From NCBI GenBank assembly GCA_963921825.1, contig OY997589.1, positions 82,940,523-83,004,522 of the forward strand: a DNA stretch of 64,000 nucleotides. The letters run 5' to 3'. Made by a program: the position numbers and the translations under genes. A model generated the notes under the pieces. The model was given only the letters and a program-made list of their open reading frames with translations, was not told the origin of the DNA and ran no database searches. Source of the stretch: Erodium maritimum (taxonomy: Eukaryota; Streptophyta; Magnoliopsida; Geraniales; Geraniaceae). This document shows positions 34,688 to 47,092 of the stretch, piece by piece (position 1 is the stretch's first letter; each line of letters begins with the position of its first letter).

Positions 34688-36431
34688 ATACAAATAACTA
34701 CAAATAAGAAGGTCACTCAAACCCATCCGCAAAGATCACCCAACCCAGACATTCAATCATGTATCGTGCTCGGTAGAAATATCGTCCCTTTTACACGTTT
34801 TTCGGGGTTGGCCAGAACCGTGTGGAGGACTGGGTGCGGCTACAGGTCTTTGGGTTCTCTGAAAGATGGTCTGTGTATAAGGTTTGCTCCTCTCCCTCTT
34901 CTAGTTGGGCTAGCCTCTTCCCGCCCGTTCTTGCTTTTCTAAGTTAATCGACTTCTCTTCTTCTCGACCACGGTGTCGGTCGAGCTCGCTGGTTAAAGGG
35001 TTGGCCGCCAACGAGGTCTTAGGGCACTATTTTCCCTCTTCTGGAGCCATTTCCTTGGGTTGGTAAGGTAAATCGGGCTTGTCTCAGCCGTCGCGGTGTT
35101 GGCCGCCGTCAATTTTAACCTGATATCCCCTCTCTAGAGGGATATCAGTCTAATGAGCGGGAAACAGTGCTTCATATTCTAGGATGGGGAATGGAGTTTC
35201 GCTGATTGATCGACGATGATTTCTGAAATTTGACAGACATTCAACCAAGACTTAGAACAAGATAAGTAAGTTTGTGACTTTTTTGGCATGAAAGTTGTAG
35301 TTTTACTTACATAAGTAATAAGAGGAGTACAATGGAAAGAAAATGATATGAATGAAAGGGCGAAACATAGTCCCAAACAAAATGCTCAAGACATTAACCT
35401 CATAAGTAAGATTCTCGGGGAATCCAAGTGAATGTGGAGGTGGTAGCTCCTTTTGTCGATGATAACTCGTCTCTGATTGACTTCGATCTTTTCCTATCTC
35501 AACCTAATAACACATGTGGTGTTTGCTGAGCACTCTAATATCACGGCAGAGACCGTTTGGGGCGATTGAGGAGTACCAGATTTCTAGGGAGAACACCAGG
35601 AAAAGAGGATCCAGCGGGTCTTAGTGATGCCGACCTTGGAAAGGCGAGGTGTTTGTCCCCATACACACCTTGTGTTTTAAGGGCTCCCGATCCAACGAAT
35701 AGGGTTAATGCAGCGAGTTGTCACCCGCTTCTGCAAACATGATCAACTGCTACTTCTATCCTCTCTAACCCCGATAAGGGGTTTCAGGGTCCCGATCAAG
35801 TAGATGGGAATGGGGTATCTCTGCATGGAGTCCCCAATTGATCGGATGCGCCACATTCATGGCCCCTGATCTAGGGTTTGGCCTGCGATGATCGAGAATG
35901 ATCGACAAGCTACTAAGTAAGCAGGCATGCGATAGAGGCGGTGCAAGAGACGGAAGCGACGACTATGATGGAGGTGGAGGAGGTGGCGGTGGCAGTTTTG
36001 ATGGTAGAGGAGGAGCCGAAGGCATGATTAGATGCGTCTCAGGAGGCGGAGTCATGATGGGGGAATATCGGGGTGTTACGGGAGATTCATTTGGGGTGGT
36101 GGGATGGGGCACTACATAGTTGGAGAAGACATGATCGGCCACATTAGAAGAGGTGAGTATGATAGGAACAATGGTGGTCGTGAGAGGTGGACGGGGATGA
36201 CATTACACAGAGACATAGACGACGACAAAAAGAAGGAAAGAAGAAAAACAAACTCTAGGATGCGTATACGTGAAACCTATTTTTGGGGAAGTATGTTTGT
36301 GACTAAAATGCCTTGATATATTTAATTTAGTCAATAAAAAGATAAATATAAATAAAATATCCATTACACAATATGCTTTTTTGATATACGAATGCTCATC
36401 CGTACAAGAAAAAAAGTTGGTATCTGACTTT
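34688..36431. other. Intergenic sequence without a recognised gene
   Basis: Short frames only. The stretch at 35940-36040 (GGTGGAGGAGG-type) is low-complexity GA/GT repeat, and the glycine-rich frame there is not supported as a gene. It ends at the left arm of the second Mutator-like element. Confidence 0.5.
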
Positions 36432-38120
36432 GAGGACAAATCTAATAAAAATTCTTATGATCCTAAAAACTATGTGAACCCATCCTAACCATACACTCTT
36501 ACGATAGAACATTCACCATATGCTACATCATCACCCCAATTCCACCCAAAATTCACGCCACTTTCATTCTTTCTCACACAAGTAAGGGTATAATCGTAAT
36601 AGCATGGTGCCATGTGGACAAGTGTTCATATTTTCTCATCAATTCACTAATTTAATATTTTCCGATTCGTTTGAACTCCGATTAGGTTCAAACTTGCGTC
36701 AATATTTTTCTTTTTCTAAGGGTTATCTATCAAGTAGTATACTGAATATATTTTGAAGCACATAATTAAAATTCATATCGGGGTGTTAAAATAATGTTGA
36801 GTGTCGATAAATCTTCACTAATAAATGTTTTATATCTGGGTGATCAAACTAGTGTTAAAATATTGATAAAAAAACACGTACTGAGGTGATAACAAACAAG
36901 TAATGAGGTGATAAAAATCATGTTCAATTTCGATAATAAGAGTGATCAACTAGAGTTTAGTGTTGATAAAAAAACATGTGACAGAGTTATAAAACACATG
37001 TAATCTAGTGATAAACATAATGTTTAGTATTGATAAAATTAGTGCTTAGTGTTCATAAAAAACATGTGATGAGGTCATAAAAAATATGTTTGGTCTTGGA
37101 AAATGAGGTGATAAAAGTAGTGTTCAATGTGGATAAAACCAGCATAAAGTGTTGATAAAACCAATGTAAAGTGTTGATAAAAATATCCAGATATATATTT
37201 TTTAAATCAGCCCCAAAATAGTGTTGAAAAAAACATGTGACTGGATGATAAAACACATGTAATTTAGTGATAAACATAATGTTTAGTATACCGAGTACAA
37301 CTTGTTACACAGGCTAACGAACTTCTTCTCTCTCTAGAAAAATCCTCTCGCCTCTCTCTAACTTCCACAACCCTAGCCTTTTTCTCCGTTGCCCTCGGCG
37401 TTGAATCCGGCCTCCTCTAGAGCTGGTGACGACGCCGGTGGCTACCTTTCCCCCTCCTCCTCTTTCCCTTTTCACCCTTCCCCGTTTGCCTCAGATCTGC
37501 CCTAAGTTTTTCAGATGCCAGTCCCTCCTTCTTCTGTTCCGATGGAGGTTATTCCGGCGTTGTCTGGTCGTTTTGGTGTCGTGTTGACACCGTGGAAGGA
37601 GCCCTTTAGATGGATTTGTACTCCTATCTGTTCTTCTTCCTCCTTGTTCGACCTTTTCAACGGTGGTTGGGTCAGATCTGCTTGTGGGAGACCTTTCCTC
37701 ACAGTTCTGGTGAAGTGGGTCGTGGATCTACCCTCCTTCCCTGTTTCCTTCTCCTAGGGTTCGGGTTTCCTTCGATTCTTCTCCTTCCGTTGTTGTTTTC
37801 GTTTTTTGGCGTTGTCAGGCCTTGCTGTATCCCCGTTGTGGGTATTGTTTAGATCTTCTGGTTTCGGAACACTTGGGTTGGAGGGGAGGTCTTAGGGTGC
37901 TTTGGATCTTAGTTCTAGGGTCGACTCGTCGGCGCTCGGGTCCGTGCTCGCCCTATCGTCCCTGCTTCTACAAGCTTGTCTCTCATCTTGTGGCCGTCGT
38001 CCGGGTGCTGGCTCGTGTCGGGATCTGACTCTTCAGATCGGAGATGAGGGACGTTGGTGGCTTCTTGAGTGGGTTGTAAAGGACAGTTTGGGAGTTATCC
38101 TCATCTCAGGTATGGTTCCA

Positions 38121-38425
38121 TCCCCATCTCCTCCTCGTTTTCTTCTTTTTGGAGATAACGGACTGACCTCAATCGTTGTTGGTCGGCGGTTTTGGGTCCT
38201 TTGTTGAGGGTTTTGGGGTTTGGGACTAGATTTGTTGGAGGGTTTCATCTTTTTTGCTCGGTATCTTTTAGATATCGGCCCTCCCCATCTAGGACTCCTC
38301 CCAGTGTTGGCTGGAGGAGTGTTACCTCTATGGTAACGTTGGTTGAGCGATTTGATGGTTCTCTCTGTTTTGGTCGAGCTCTTGTCCGGTGAGGTCGGCG
38401 TGGGAGTGTTCGAAGAAATGTGGGT
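38121..38425 (+). repeat. Left copy of a roughly 304-bp direct duplication flanking LTR F
   Basis: Matches 41252-41555 in the same orientation at roughly 95% by eye, and ends exactly at the first base of LTR F. Confidence 0.9.
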
Positions 38426-41251
38426 TGTGAAAACCGCTTAGGTTAAAAAGGGTTAAACTTTAAGTTTTATTCGTTTGGATCGTCGTGGCGGAAACCGGAT
38501 CAAAGTTGGGTGCTTTTGCAAAAAAAAAAAAAGAGAGAAAAAAAAGGGTTTGGGCTGGACCGGGCAGATCCGGCCCAAGTGCTGACCTGGCCCAAGCCCG
38601 GGCTATATAAGCCCTTCTCTAGGGTTTCAGCTCCATTTTTTGACTCCTCTTTCTTCGATCTCGCGCAGTCTATCCTGACCTCCCTCGTCTTCTCCTCAGC
38701 TCACGGCCGACACCCATCTCCCTCTCCGACCTCTCTTTCCCCTCCGACCCCTCTCTCTATCCCGACCTCCCTCTATCTCCTCTTCGCGTGCACAGCTCGG
38801 ACTCGCCGGCGACGGAGAAGACCCTCACGCCCCCAAGCTCGCCGCCGACGCCCTAGCCACCGTCCTCCTCATCGTCTCTGTCCCTCTCCTTCTCCCCGCC
38901 CAGACGAGCTCGCCGTCACCGAGTCCTCGTCGCCGTCTTTCGCCAGATCTGGGACGGGACCGCCACGTCTGTCCAGATCTGAGACGGAGACTCGCCGTGC
39001 TCCACCACCGCCCGCGGCGTCCTTCCCCTTCACGATGAGACCTCGTCCGACGACGTCCTCGACGTTGGTCGGTCGGAATCTAACCGAACCCTTCCTCATC
39101 CCTTTTTGTTTTCTTCGAGCTTATGATAGAACTGAGTTTTGTTGAAACGGAAACTTTTTGTGGATCTGGACGTTATGAAGACGAAATTGAATCAGAAAAA
39201 TTAAAGAAAGTAAATTATTAAAAGGAAATTAAATTTAAAACAAGATCAGTTTTGAATAAAAGAAAAACATAAGGGATTTTTGTATTTGTGAACGAATCTG
39301 GAACGTTGGGACTGTTGAACGGTTTTGGAAACCCGAACGAATAAACTGGAAGTTTAAAATCGGACTTAGAACGGGACTAAAAATGGAACGATGAATCGGA
39401 CACCTCGGGAATCGTACCCCAAAACTCGTGCCTTGGGTTGTGTGCCTCAAAAACCGTGCCTCAGGATCCGTGCAATTGGAAACATGAACCGGGTTCTGTG
39501 CTCGGGGCTTGAGTACTCGAACCCGATTCATCGTGAAATCCCGCCTTTAGCCCGCTCGAGTTAAAAGACAACTGTTGAATTTAAATCGGACTAACCGTAA
39601 CCTTTAAATCAACGTTGGAACCGTTATTAATTTGTGGCTTTCCTTGTAAAATTAGAGTTCGACTTCGATCGAAGAGAAGGCCGGAGGTAGCGAGCCAGGA
39701 CGTCAGCAACTAGGAGACGTAGCTGTCGGTTCGTCTTGAGGTAGGGAAAGTAGCGAATACCGGTTTAATTACGGAAAGTTACTAGTATGCATGCTAGGTA
39801 ATAATAAAACTAGAACGATATTTTATATGATAAAATAATCGGACGAGTCTTGTAACATGGAGGATGTGATTCACTAGTGTAGCCGCTTTCAATACTTGGG
39901 AAATTGCCTTGCTGATAGATTGGCCATGTCGAGCTGTAGGTTGTGTGTTGATTGATTTGCCTGTTATTGGTTGATATGCATGATGTGTGACTTAGTGTCG
40001 GTAAGTTTAATAGATAAGAATTAGTTTATCCGGTGAGCATGATGTTGCTATGTGTGGGCGAGTGTGCCGTGTTTGTGGTAATGTGAACCCTTGTTTGTGA
40101 TATGACCGGGTGAGTGATAGACCGGCTGTGTGATATGTTGAGGTAGTCCGGTTGGTATACCGAGACCGATCTTGGCTTTGTGTTGCGTGTTATATCCTTT
40201 TTGTGTGTTCTAAGAAAAGACGTAACTGGAGTGGTACTTACACCGAGGGATAGTTCCGGTGTAGTGTACCGAGGCCAAGGATGGCGTATTGGATACCCCG
40301 ATTCTTAGTGACTGGGAGGTGTACGACCGAAGTATGTACCGGTCAAGTCTGTGTGGGGCCCTCATTCTACGTGACAAGAAGACGTTCGACTGAGGGATTT
40401 TCGGTCTGGGATGTTACCCCGATTCTACGTGACGGGAAGGTGTCGGGACCGAGGCTTCGTGATCCGGTACGACATAAATGGAACGGGCTAAGATAGCCAG
40501 AGGCGTTGGAAATGGTTGTACTAGAATTTGTGATTGGGCTTGAGGGTCATGTTGGGACCTACGGGTCGTGATTGAGTCTACGGGTTGTGTTCCACTCCGA
40601 TGATCTATGGTCCTTTGGGAACATTTTCGGGCCCTCCGATGAGATGTGTTCTTAGGGAACGTTCCTGTTCGCCCCGACATATGTGTCTCCTCTGGACCGA
40701 GGGGCTATCCGAGATGATACGATGACTTATGGGGTGTTATGAATGTGATTCGGGACCGTAGTACGGGACGTGTATCGGCTGCTTTGTGTGTGATACGTTT
40801 GTTGTTCGGTTAATGTATTACTTTGTGAAAGTGGTCATCAAGCGTGTTGTAAGTTTGGCTATGAACCCCGTTTTGGCAGTTAGATATGATGTACTAGTAT
40901 GCCCTAATTGGACGGTTATTCGTGGTGATGAGCCGTGGTTCATTACCTTAACTACTTTCTCTACTGGGCGAAAGCTCACCCCTTACATTGATGTGTTTCA
41001 GGTGTTGAGCGGGATTGTGCTAGCAGGACACAGCTGAGCTTGAGAGCTGGCGAGGTATTGGCTAGTGTCTAGTGACGTCCGTTTTTAACTAATTACTGTT
41101 TTACGTTACATTTAAGAGCTGTTGACTCTTTTAATCGAATCTATGAAATTGCGTTTTATTATCTTTAACTTATTTACTTTAACTTCGCATTTATTTACTA
41201 TTCTTTTAATTCACGTCTCGAGTCCGGTCAAAATCGGATTTGGGGCGTGAC
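38426..41251 (+). mobile_element. Solo LTR F (2826 bp) without a normal target duplication
   Basis: Starts TGTGAAAACCGCTTAGG and ends TTTGGGGCGTGAC, the last A missing. The flanks are TGGGT and TCACC, so there is no 5-bp duplication; instead about 304 bp of host sequence is repeated on both sides. The hairpin with a GAAA loop and one G-U pair is at 40965-40978, and the acceptor TTTCAG|G ends at 41001. A clear TATA box is at 38604. Variable block 1 (GTGCCTTGGGTTGTGTGCCTC-type words) is about 39410-39510 and block 2 (GATTCTACGTGACGGGAAG words) about 40290-40470. No convincing donor was found. Confidence 0.85.
38604..38610 (+). promoter_or_regulatory. TATA box candidate in LTR F
   Basis: TATATAA in the context GGGCTATATAAGCCC, about 180 bp from the LTR 5' end and followed by a pyrimidine-rich leader. 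The equivalent place in LTR G reads CTATTAAAG on its sense strand (about 45895-45904). Confidence 0.6.
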
Positions 41252-41555
41252 TCACCATCTCATCCTCGTTTTCTTCTTTTTGGAGATAACAGAATGACCG
41301 CAATCGTTGTTGGTCGGCGGCTTTGGGTCCTTTGTTGGGGGTTTTGGGGTTTGGGACTGGATCTGTTGGAGGGTTTCATCTTTTTTGCTCGGTATCTTTT
41401 AGATATCGGCCCTCCCCATCTAGGACTCCCCCCGATGTTGGCTGGAGGAGTGTTACCTCTATGGTAACGTTGGTTGAGCGATTTGATGGCTCTCTCTGTT
41501 TTGGTGGAGCTCTTGTCCGGTGAGGTCGGCGTGGGAGTGTTCGAAGGAATGTCGG
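41252..41555 (+). repeat. Right copy of the duplication flanking LTR F
   Basis: Begins at the first base after LTR F and ends where the left copy ended (CGGT against GGGT). About 14 differences over roughly 304 bp by eye. Confidence 0.9.
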
Positions 41556-42724
41556 TTGTCGTTTTGTTGCGCCATCTGGTCATGGTGGTGCTCGGAGGGT
41601 GTGCTGGCTGTTCTGCTGATCTCTTCATTGGTGGTGGAGCGGCGTTCATGGTGCACTTCCCGAGGAACTCGCGAGATTCCTGCCCGAGGAGCACGCATAG
41701 TACACTGCCGAGGAGCACGCGGGTTTCACTCCCGAGGAGCACGCGGCTTCTGTTGTCTCTGTGGGCTGGTTTGTTTTGGTTTGGGCCTTGAGCCCGTGTT
41801 ACTAGTTTTGTTTAGGGCTGAGCTTTATTTGTGGTTTATTTTAACTGCCCTGTTTGGTTCTGTTTAGTTCCCTTTGTTGGGACTAAGTTTACTCTTGTTG
41901 TGCTTAAGGTTAGTTAGATCTGGGTATAAGAGCCATTGTTGTGTTATACTCTTTGGGTTGTTGGTTTGAGCTGTCTGTTTGGCAGACTTCTGTTTGTAAG
42001 CTGTACTGGAGGGTTCTCCTTTGGCCTCGTTTTCGATCTTTTTGAAAACTTGGTTTTTATAAAAAAATTGGTGATAAAAAAAACATAATGTTTAGTATTG
42101 ATAAAACTAGTGCTTAGTGTTCATCAAAAAACATGTGATGAGGTGATAAAAAAACATGTTTGGTTTTGGAAAATAAGGTGATAAAACTAGTGTTCAGTGT
42201 TGATAAAACACTGTAAAGTGTTGATAAAACCAATGTAAAGTGTTGATAAAAATTACCCAGATATAATTTTTTTTAAATCATCCCGAAAATAATTTTTTCT
42301 GTTCTTCAAAACGTATTCATTACTAATCTTGATAGAAAGCCATTGAAAAAAAAATATTGGGGTAAGTTTAAGGCCAATCAGAGTTACTTTAGTCAACTTA
42401 GACTTTGCATTTTTAGAAAAACGCTCTCGTCTACCCTAACCACCAGGGTCCCTTCTACCCTAGCCACCAGGGTTCAGCCGCCGTCACCACTCGCCACCGT
42501 CGTCTTCTTCGGCATCCTCGACGTCCTCGCTGCCGGCTCGGTCGCCATCGTCGTCTGTGCACCACAACTCCAACCGTCGCGCCTCTTCTCCCCAACCGCA
42601 TCGCCCGCCTCCATCGTCGTTTCTCTGAGCTCCGCCGCCCTCGTCGGTCTCCAGCACCTTCTCCCCTTCCATTTCCGGCCGTCCCATTTCAGATATATCA
42701 TCCCACAGTATATCTTCATCGGAA

Positions 42725-43336
42725 ATGGTATCGACCGGCCAGATCCACACCACTCCCGACATGCCACAACAGCACGCTCCGCATGTTGTGCTTGAAGCCC
42801 TCCCTGGCGAACTCTCTGCGCTGTCTGAGGTGCAGCCACCTCCTCTGCCAGATCCTGGGCAATGGAGGAACCCCCTGGCACTGAAGGATAGGTCGGGGTC
42901 AACCCAAGGTGTGTTTTACGGCTATGGGTCACCGGTGACCGGTATGAACCAAGGAGGACGGTAGATGGTGGTGGCGGCCGTTCCTCGGGACCGGATTTCT
43001 CTCCCTCAACCTTCATATCTGACGGAGGGAGGAAGTACCAGCCAACTGACGGAGGTGGGCAGCTTTAGTTATCTGTCGGTCCGGCCATCGGACATGACCA
43101 CTCGACGTCTCGACGGACGAGGGCCGGCTGGTAGGCCAACACAGGACCATTCCTCTCGCATCGTCCCGGTCCCAGACTGGGAGGACGATGATGATGAGAT
43201 TGTGGTCTCAGAGGAGGGCATTCCATTATTCAGAAAGGGAACATATCAATTTTCCCTCGCATCTAGGGTTGCTGGGGATCGGATCTACAACCAACACACA
43301 ATCTGCACGATGATGCTCCAGAAATGGGAAGTGACG
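42725..43336 (+). pseudogene. ORF1-type protein of retroposon 2, N-terminal part
   Basis: Frame from ATG 42725 with one in-frame TAG at 42962-42964, continuing to the LTR G border. The start is proline-rich; the end (FRKGTYQFSLASRVAGDRIYNQHTICTMML) is the beginning of a DUF4283-like domain. The codons on both sides of LTR G (43334-43336 and 46193 onward) are in the same frame once the TGACG duplication is counted once, so the frame was open here before the insertion. Confidence 0.8.
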
Positions 43337-46187
43337 TGTCACGCCCCAAATCCGATTTTGACTGGACTCGAGACGTGAACTAAAACAGTAATAAAATTTA
43401 AATAAAAGTAAATTTGAAAAGTTTAAAATAATAATCTGCGGTTCATAAATTTGAATAAACGAGTCCACAACTCTTAAGTAAACTTTAAAGACAATAAATA
43501 GCTCACAAAACACAGTGTACAAATTTAGTTCCAAAAACGACAGCACGTCTCTAGACCTACTAGCCTAGGACTCTTGCCAGCTCCCAAGCTCGGCCGTGTC
43601 CTGCTAGTACAAATCCCGCTCAACACCTGAAAACCGACAATGTAAGGGGTTAGCTTTCGCCCAGTAGGGAAAGTAGTTAAGGTAACGAACATAGGCTCAC
43701 CACCACGAGTAACCGTCCAATTAGGGCATACTAGTACAAAACGACTAACTACCGATCGGGGTTCATAGCCAATTTACCAAAACACACAAACCGACAACTC
43801 TCATTCAATAACCACTAACCAAACAACAAACGTATCAAAACACAGAAGCCATCAGCACACACATCCCATACTACAATCCTTGAACTCCGCCGACTGTACA
43901 CAGCCCGACATCATCATATCAAACGGTAAGTCAAGTATCCATCGGACTACCTCTCGATCCAGAGGAGGCGCATAACGTCACAAAGACGCATAACGTCGAG
44001 AATGCCGGAGACGTCCTTACGAGGACGCATTCGTCTGGACTCTCGGAAACGTCTCCAAAGGACCATAGATCATCGAGGTTGAAACACGGCACCCAGTGCC
44101 CATCACGACCCGTAGACCCAACACGACCCTTAGGCCCAACCACGACCCGTAGGCCCACTATGCTATGATTTGGCCCGTCGGCTCCGACCCGTCGGCCCTA
44201 TGCAATATGATATGATGTGGCCCGTCGGCCCTATGCAACACGACCCGTAGGCCCCAACCATATTATGGCCCGTCGGCCCCAAACACGACCCATAGGCCCA
44301 AACTCAACCGGAATACCATCCTCAAGGAACACACAACAAAATAACAATCACGCATCGAAATGCCACAGATCAAACACGGCTCACCAAGCCCAACAGTCTT
44401 ACCACAAATACACGGCACGTCGGTCTATCACTCACCCGACCATCACACAACCAAGGGTTCAGATCAACACAACCACGGCACACTCGCCCATACATAACAA
44501 CAAGATGCTCAACGGATATACTAATCTTGTCTATTAACCCTAACGACACCGACTCACACGGCAGGCAACTCAAACAACAACAGACAATCAATCAACACGC
44601 AACTTACGGCTCGACATGGCCGATCTACCAGCACGGCAATTCCCAAGTATCGAAAACAGATAAAGCAGTTAACTAGTGAATCCCGTCCTACATGTTACTA
44701 TGACTCGTCCGGTTATTATCTGATATAGACGTCTTTCCAGTTTTATTAATCCTAGCATGCATACTAGTAACTTTCTGCAATTAAACCGGTATCCGCTACT
44801 TCCCTACCTCAAGACGATACCACATCAGCGTCTCCTAGCTGCTGACGACCAGCCCAACACCGTCTTCTAGGGCGAAGTCCACGTCTGGGTTTAACTCCGG
44901 TCTTCTCTTCGATAGAAGCCGGACTCTAGTTTAAAACAAAAGGCACAATTAAAACCGGTTTCACAAAATGATTTAAAAGGTTACGACAGATTTGATTTAA
45001 GTTCAAAAGTTGTCTTTTAGACTCGAGCGGGCTAAAAGCAATAATACGGCGAATCGGGTTCAGGCACCCGAGCACAGAACCGGTGCACGTTTTCCGAGAC
45101 ACAGGTCACAATGCACGGATTCTTGGGCACGATTCCCGAGGTATGGGTTTCGTGGCACAAATCACGAGGTAACCGATTCCCGTTCCGCTTTTGTCCCATT
45201 CAAGTTCGATCCAGGTTCAACAGTAAACCAAACTTAATTAAAACATGATTTTTATTTTCTTCCAAAACGATTTCTGTTTCTCGTTTAATCAAAACTGAGT
45301 TGTTTTTAATCATTTTCCCCTTTCAGATCTTGTTCTTTACTTTTCTGTTTCAATAAAACTGAACTCAACTTGTCCAGATCCAAAGAGAGACTGAGCAACA
45401 CTTACCAGATCCAGAGACGAACGGGTAAAACCAAGAAAAGAGAGAGAGAAGACGTTCGGGAAAGTTTCCGACCACCGGCGAAGATATCGCCGGCGACCGA
45501 ACCCCAAGGGTGAGAATCTCACCTTTAAGGGGAAAAAGACGACGCGTGGAGGTCGAGGTTGCGCCCGTGGCGCGGCGGAAAGGACGGCGGCTCGGTCCGA
45601 GCACCGTCTCCCGCTGTAACGAGCGTGGAAGGCGGCGGGAGCTCGGATTGAGGGAGAGGGTCGTGAGGACGTCGGCGGCGCGTCTGACTCGGGGGAGACG
45701 AAGATGAGACGGAGAGGGGACTCGGGAGAGGGAGAGGAAGTGGCCGAGATCGAGATGAAGGAGAGTTGTGGAGATGAGGGTGGAGGGGCGGCCGGCGATG
45801 GAGTTGGGTTGAGAGGAAGGGATCGGGATGAAGGAGACGTGGGGGGGGAGAGGCTGCGCTGAAAAGGAATTTAGGGTTTTACCCTCAATTTCGTGCTTTA
45901 ATAGCACAGGCCTAACGGGCCTCAGATAGAAGGGTTGGGCCTCTCGGCCCAGAAGCCAGTTCAGCTAGGTCAGGCCTGGCCAGGTGTGTTGGTTGGGTCT
46001 AGTCCGACCCGGTCCGACCCAATACCCTTTTCTTTTTTTTTGTTAGCTCTTCTTTTTCTTATTATTTATTTATTTATTTTATTTTTTTAAACGAATTAAA
46101 AACCAAAATCGATTTGAAAAACAACCTCGACGCTCTGATCGAACACAATTAAATAAAATCAAACTTTTTAACGAGGCGGACTTCACA
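43337..46187 (-). mobile_element. Solo LTR G inserted in ORF1 of retroposon 2 (2851 bp)
   Basis: On the minus strand TGTGAAGTCCGCCTCG ... TTTGGGGCGTGACA, with a perfect duplication TGACG (43332-43336 and 46188-46192). The hairpin at 43650-43663 has a GAAA loop and one mismatched pair; there the branch-point-like word is CTAAC. The acceptor TTTTCAG|G ends at 43627. The donor candidate TTAAAG|GTGAG is at 45523/45522. Variable block 1 (about 45060-45160) has GCACGG words; block 2 (about 44090-44320) is an array of CACGACCCGTAGGCCCA. Confidence 0.95.
44090..44320. repeat. Array of CACGACCCGTAGGCCCA-like units in LTR G
   Basis: Roughly ten degenerate 16-24 bp units alternating between CCCGTAGGCCC and CCCGTCGGCCC. 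This is the LTR G form of variable block 2. Confidence 0.75.
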
Positions 46188-46192
46188 TGACG

Positions 46193-47092
46193 GGCATCCA
46201 GGTTGAATTTATGTCATCGGAAGTCACAGGCTACCACTTTCCGTCTGAGGAATCGATGGAGAATGTCCGCCACCGGGGTCCATGGAGCTTCAAGTGATAC
46301 CCCCTCCTGTTGGAGCCCCTTAAGCAGTTTGATTGGGCCAATGATATCATGTTTCACCATGTGGAGCTTCGGGTCCGGGCGCTCAACATCCCGGGAAAAG
46401 CCAGGAATGACTACGTCCGGGGCCTCATCGCCGCCATCATTGGTACCCAGGCCCCGTTGGCCCCAATCTCGTTTGCTCACCGGGAGGACATGTTCTTGTG
46501 GCTTAGGGTTTGGATGGAACTACAACGACCTCTTCGGCGGAGACTTCGCCTTCGATTCTCAGGTACCACGACTTCTGAGATAATTGACCTACAATATGAA
46601 CGGATAGTCGATTTCTGTCGCAGGTGTGGAATGGTAACCCATAGGATTTCGGGATGCACGACCCTGCTGCCGGGGATCGGTCGGGAGGAGGTTCGGTATG
46701 ACCGATCTATTTTGACCCCAATTCAGATGAACGTGGATAGGTTGCTGGAGACGGTCGGGAATACACCTCCCCGGGTGACCCATCCGTCTATCACGTGTCT
46801 TCTGAGTGATTTGTCCCTGAATCTGATGATCCGATCCAGGGAGATTACTATGGGTGAACAGTTACCCGGCTCAGACCATTCGAAGTCTGATTATCTGGCT
46901 AAGGTTACCCTAGGAGAGGCAACCAAATTGTTGCAAGAGGGAGCGCACAGCGTCTCTAGGCCGTCACCGGGCTTTACGAAGCCTGATAATCTGGCTAATG
47001 TCCATCTTGCTGATGAGACGTTGGCCCGAGCTGGAACCGTTGATCCTGAAATGACCAGAGAGGGGAAAGAGAAGGATCCCCAGGGGCAATAG
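46193..47092 (+). pseudogene. ORF1-type protein of retroposon 2, DUF4283 and zinc-knuckle part
   Basis: Continues the frame of 42725-43336: MSSEVTGYHFPSEESMENV then HRGPWSFK, where a TGA (46295-46297) interrupts. The same frame goes on through EPLKQFDWANDIMFHHVELRV to a CX2CX4HX4C knuckle, CRRCGMVTHRISGC, at 46616-46657, and stops at 47090-47092. This order (DUF4283, then zf-CCHC_4-like knuckle) is typical of a plant LINE-associated gag-like protein that binds RNA. With LTR G taken out, only two stop codons break about 500 codons. Confidence 0.85.

Larger units (their letters stand above)
37290..42080 (+). mobile_element. Retroposon 1 with 18-bp target duplication, contains LTR F
   Basis: Perfect duplication AAACATAATGTTTAGTAT at 37272-37289 and 42081-42098, with an A-rich end AAAAAAATTGGTGATAAAAA before the right copy. 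Sense strand is plus: CT-rich GC-rich 5' part, T/G-rich 3' part and a terminal TTTGAAAACTTGG hairpin-like motif also present in the minus-strand retroposon ending at 49712. I find no ORF1, endonuclease or reverse transcriptase, so it is non-autonomous. LTR F interrupts it at 38426, with an unusual duplication of about 304 bp around the insertion. Confidence 0.8.

Noticed and set aside
38510-39145. 211-codon plus-strand frame in LTR F, and similar 100-200 codon frames in the leaders of B, D, G and I
   Set aside because: They are in CT-rich, GC-rich LTR leaders. The peptides are Ser/Pro/Arg-rich strings and do not keep the same sequence or frame between copies.
42474-43016. 180-codon minus-strand frame
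   Set aside because: Antisense of the GC-rich start of the retroposon 2 ORF1; the plus strand has the recognisable DUF4283 and zinc-knuckle region.
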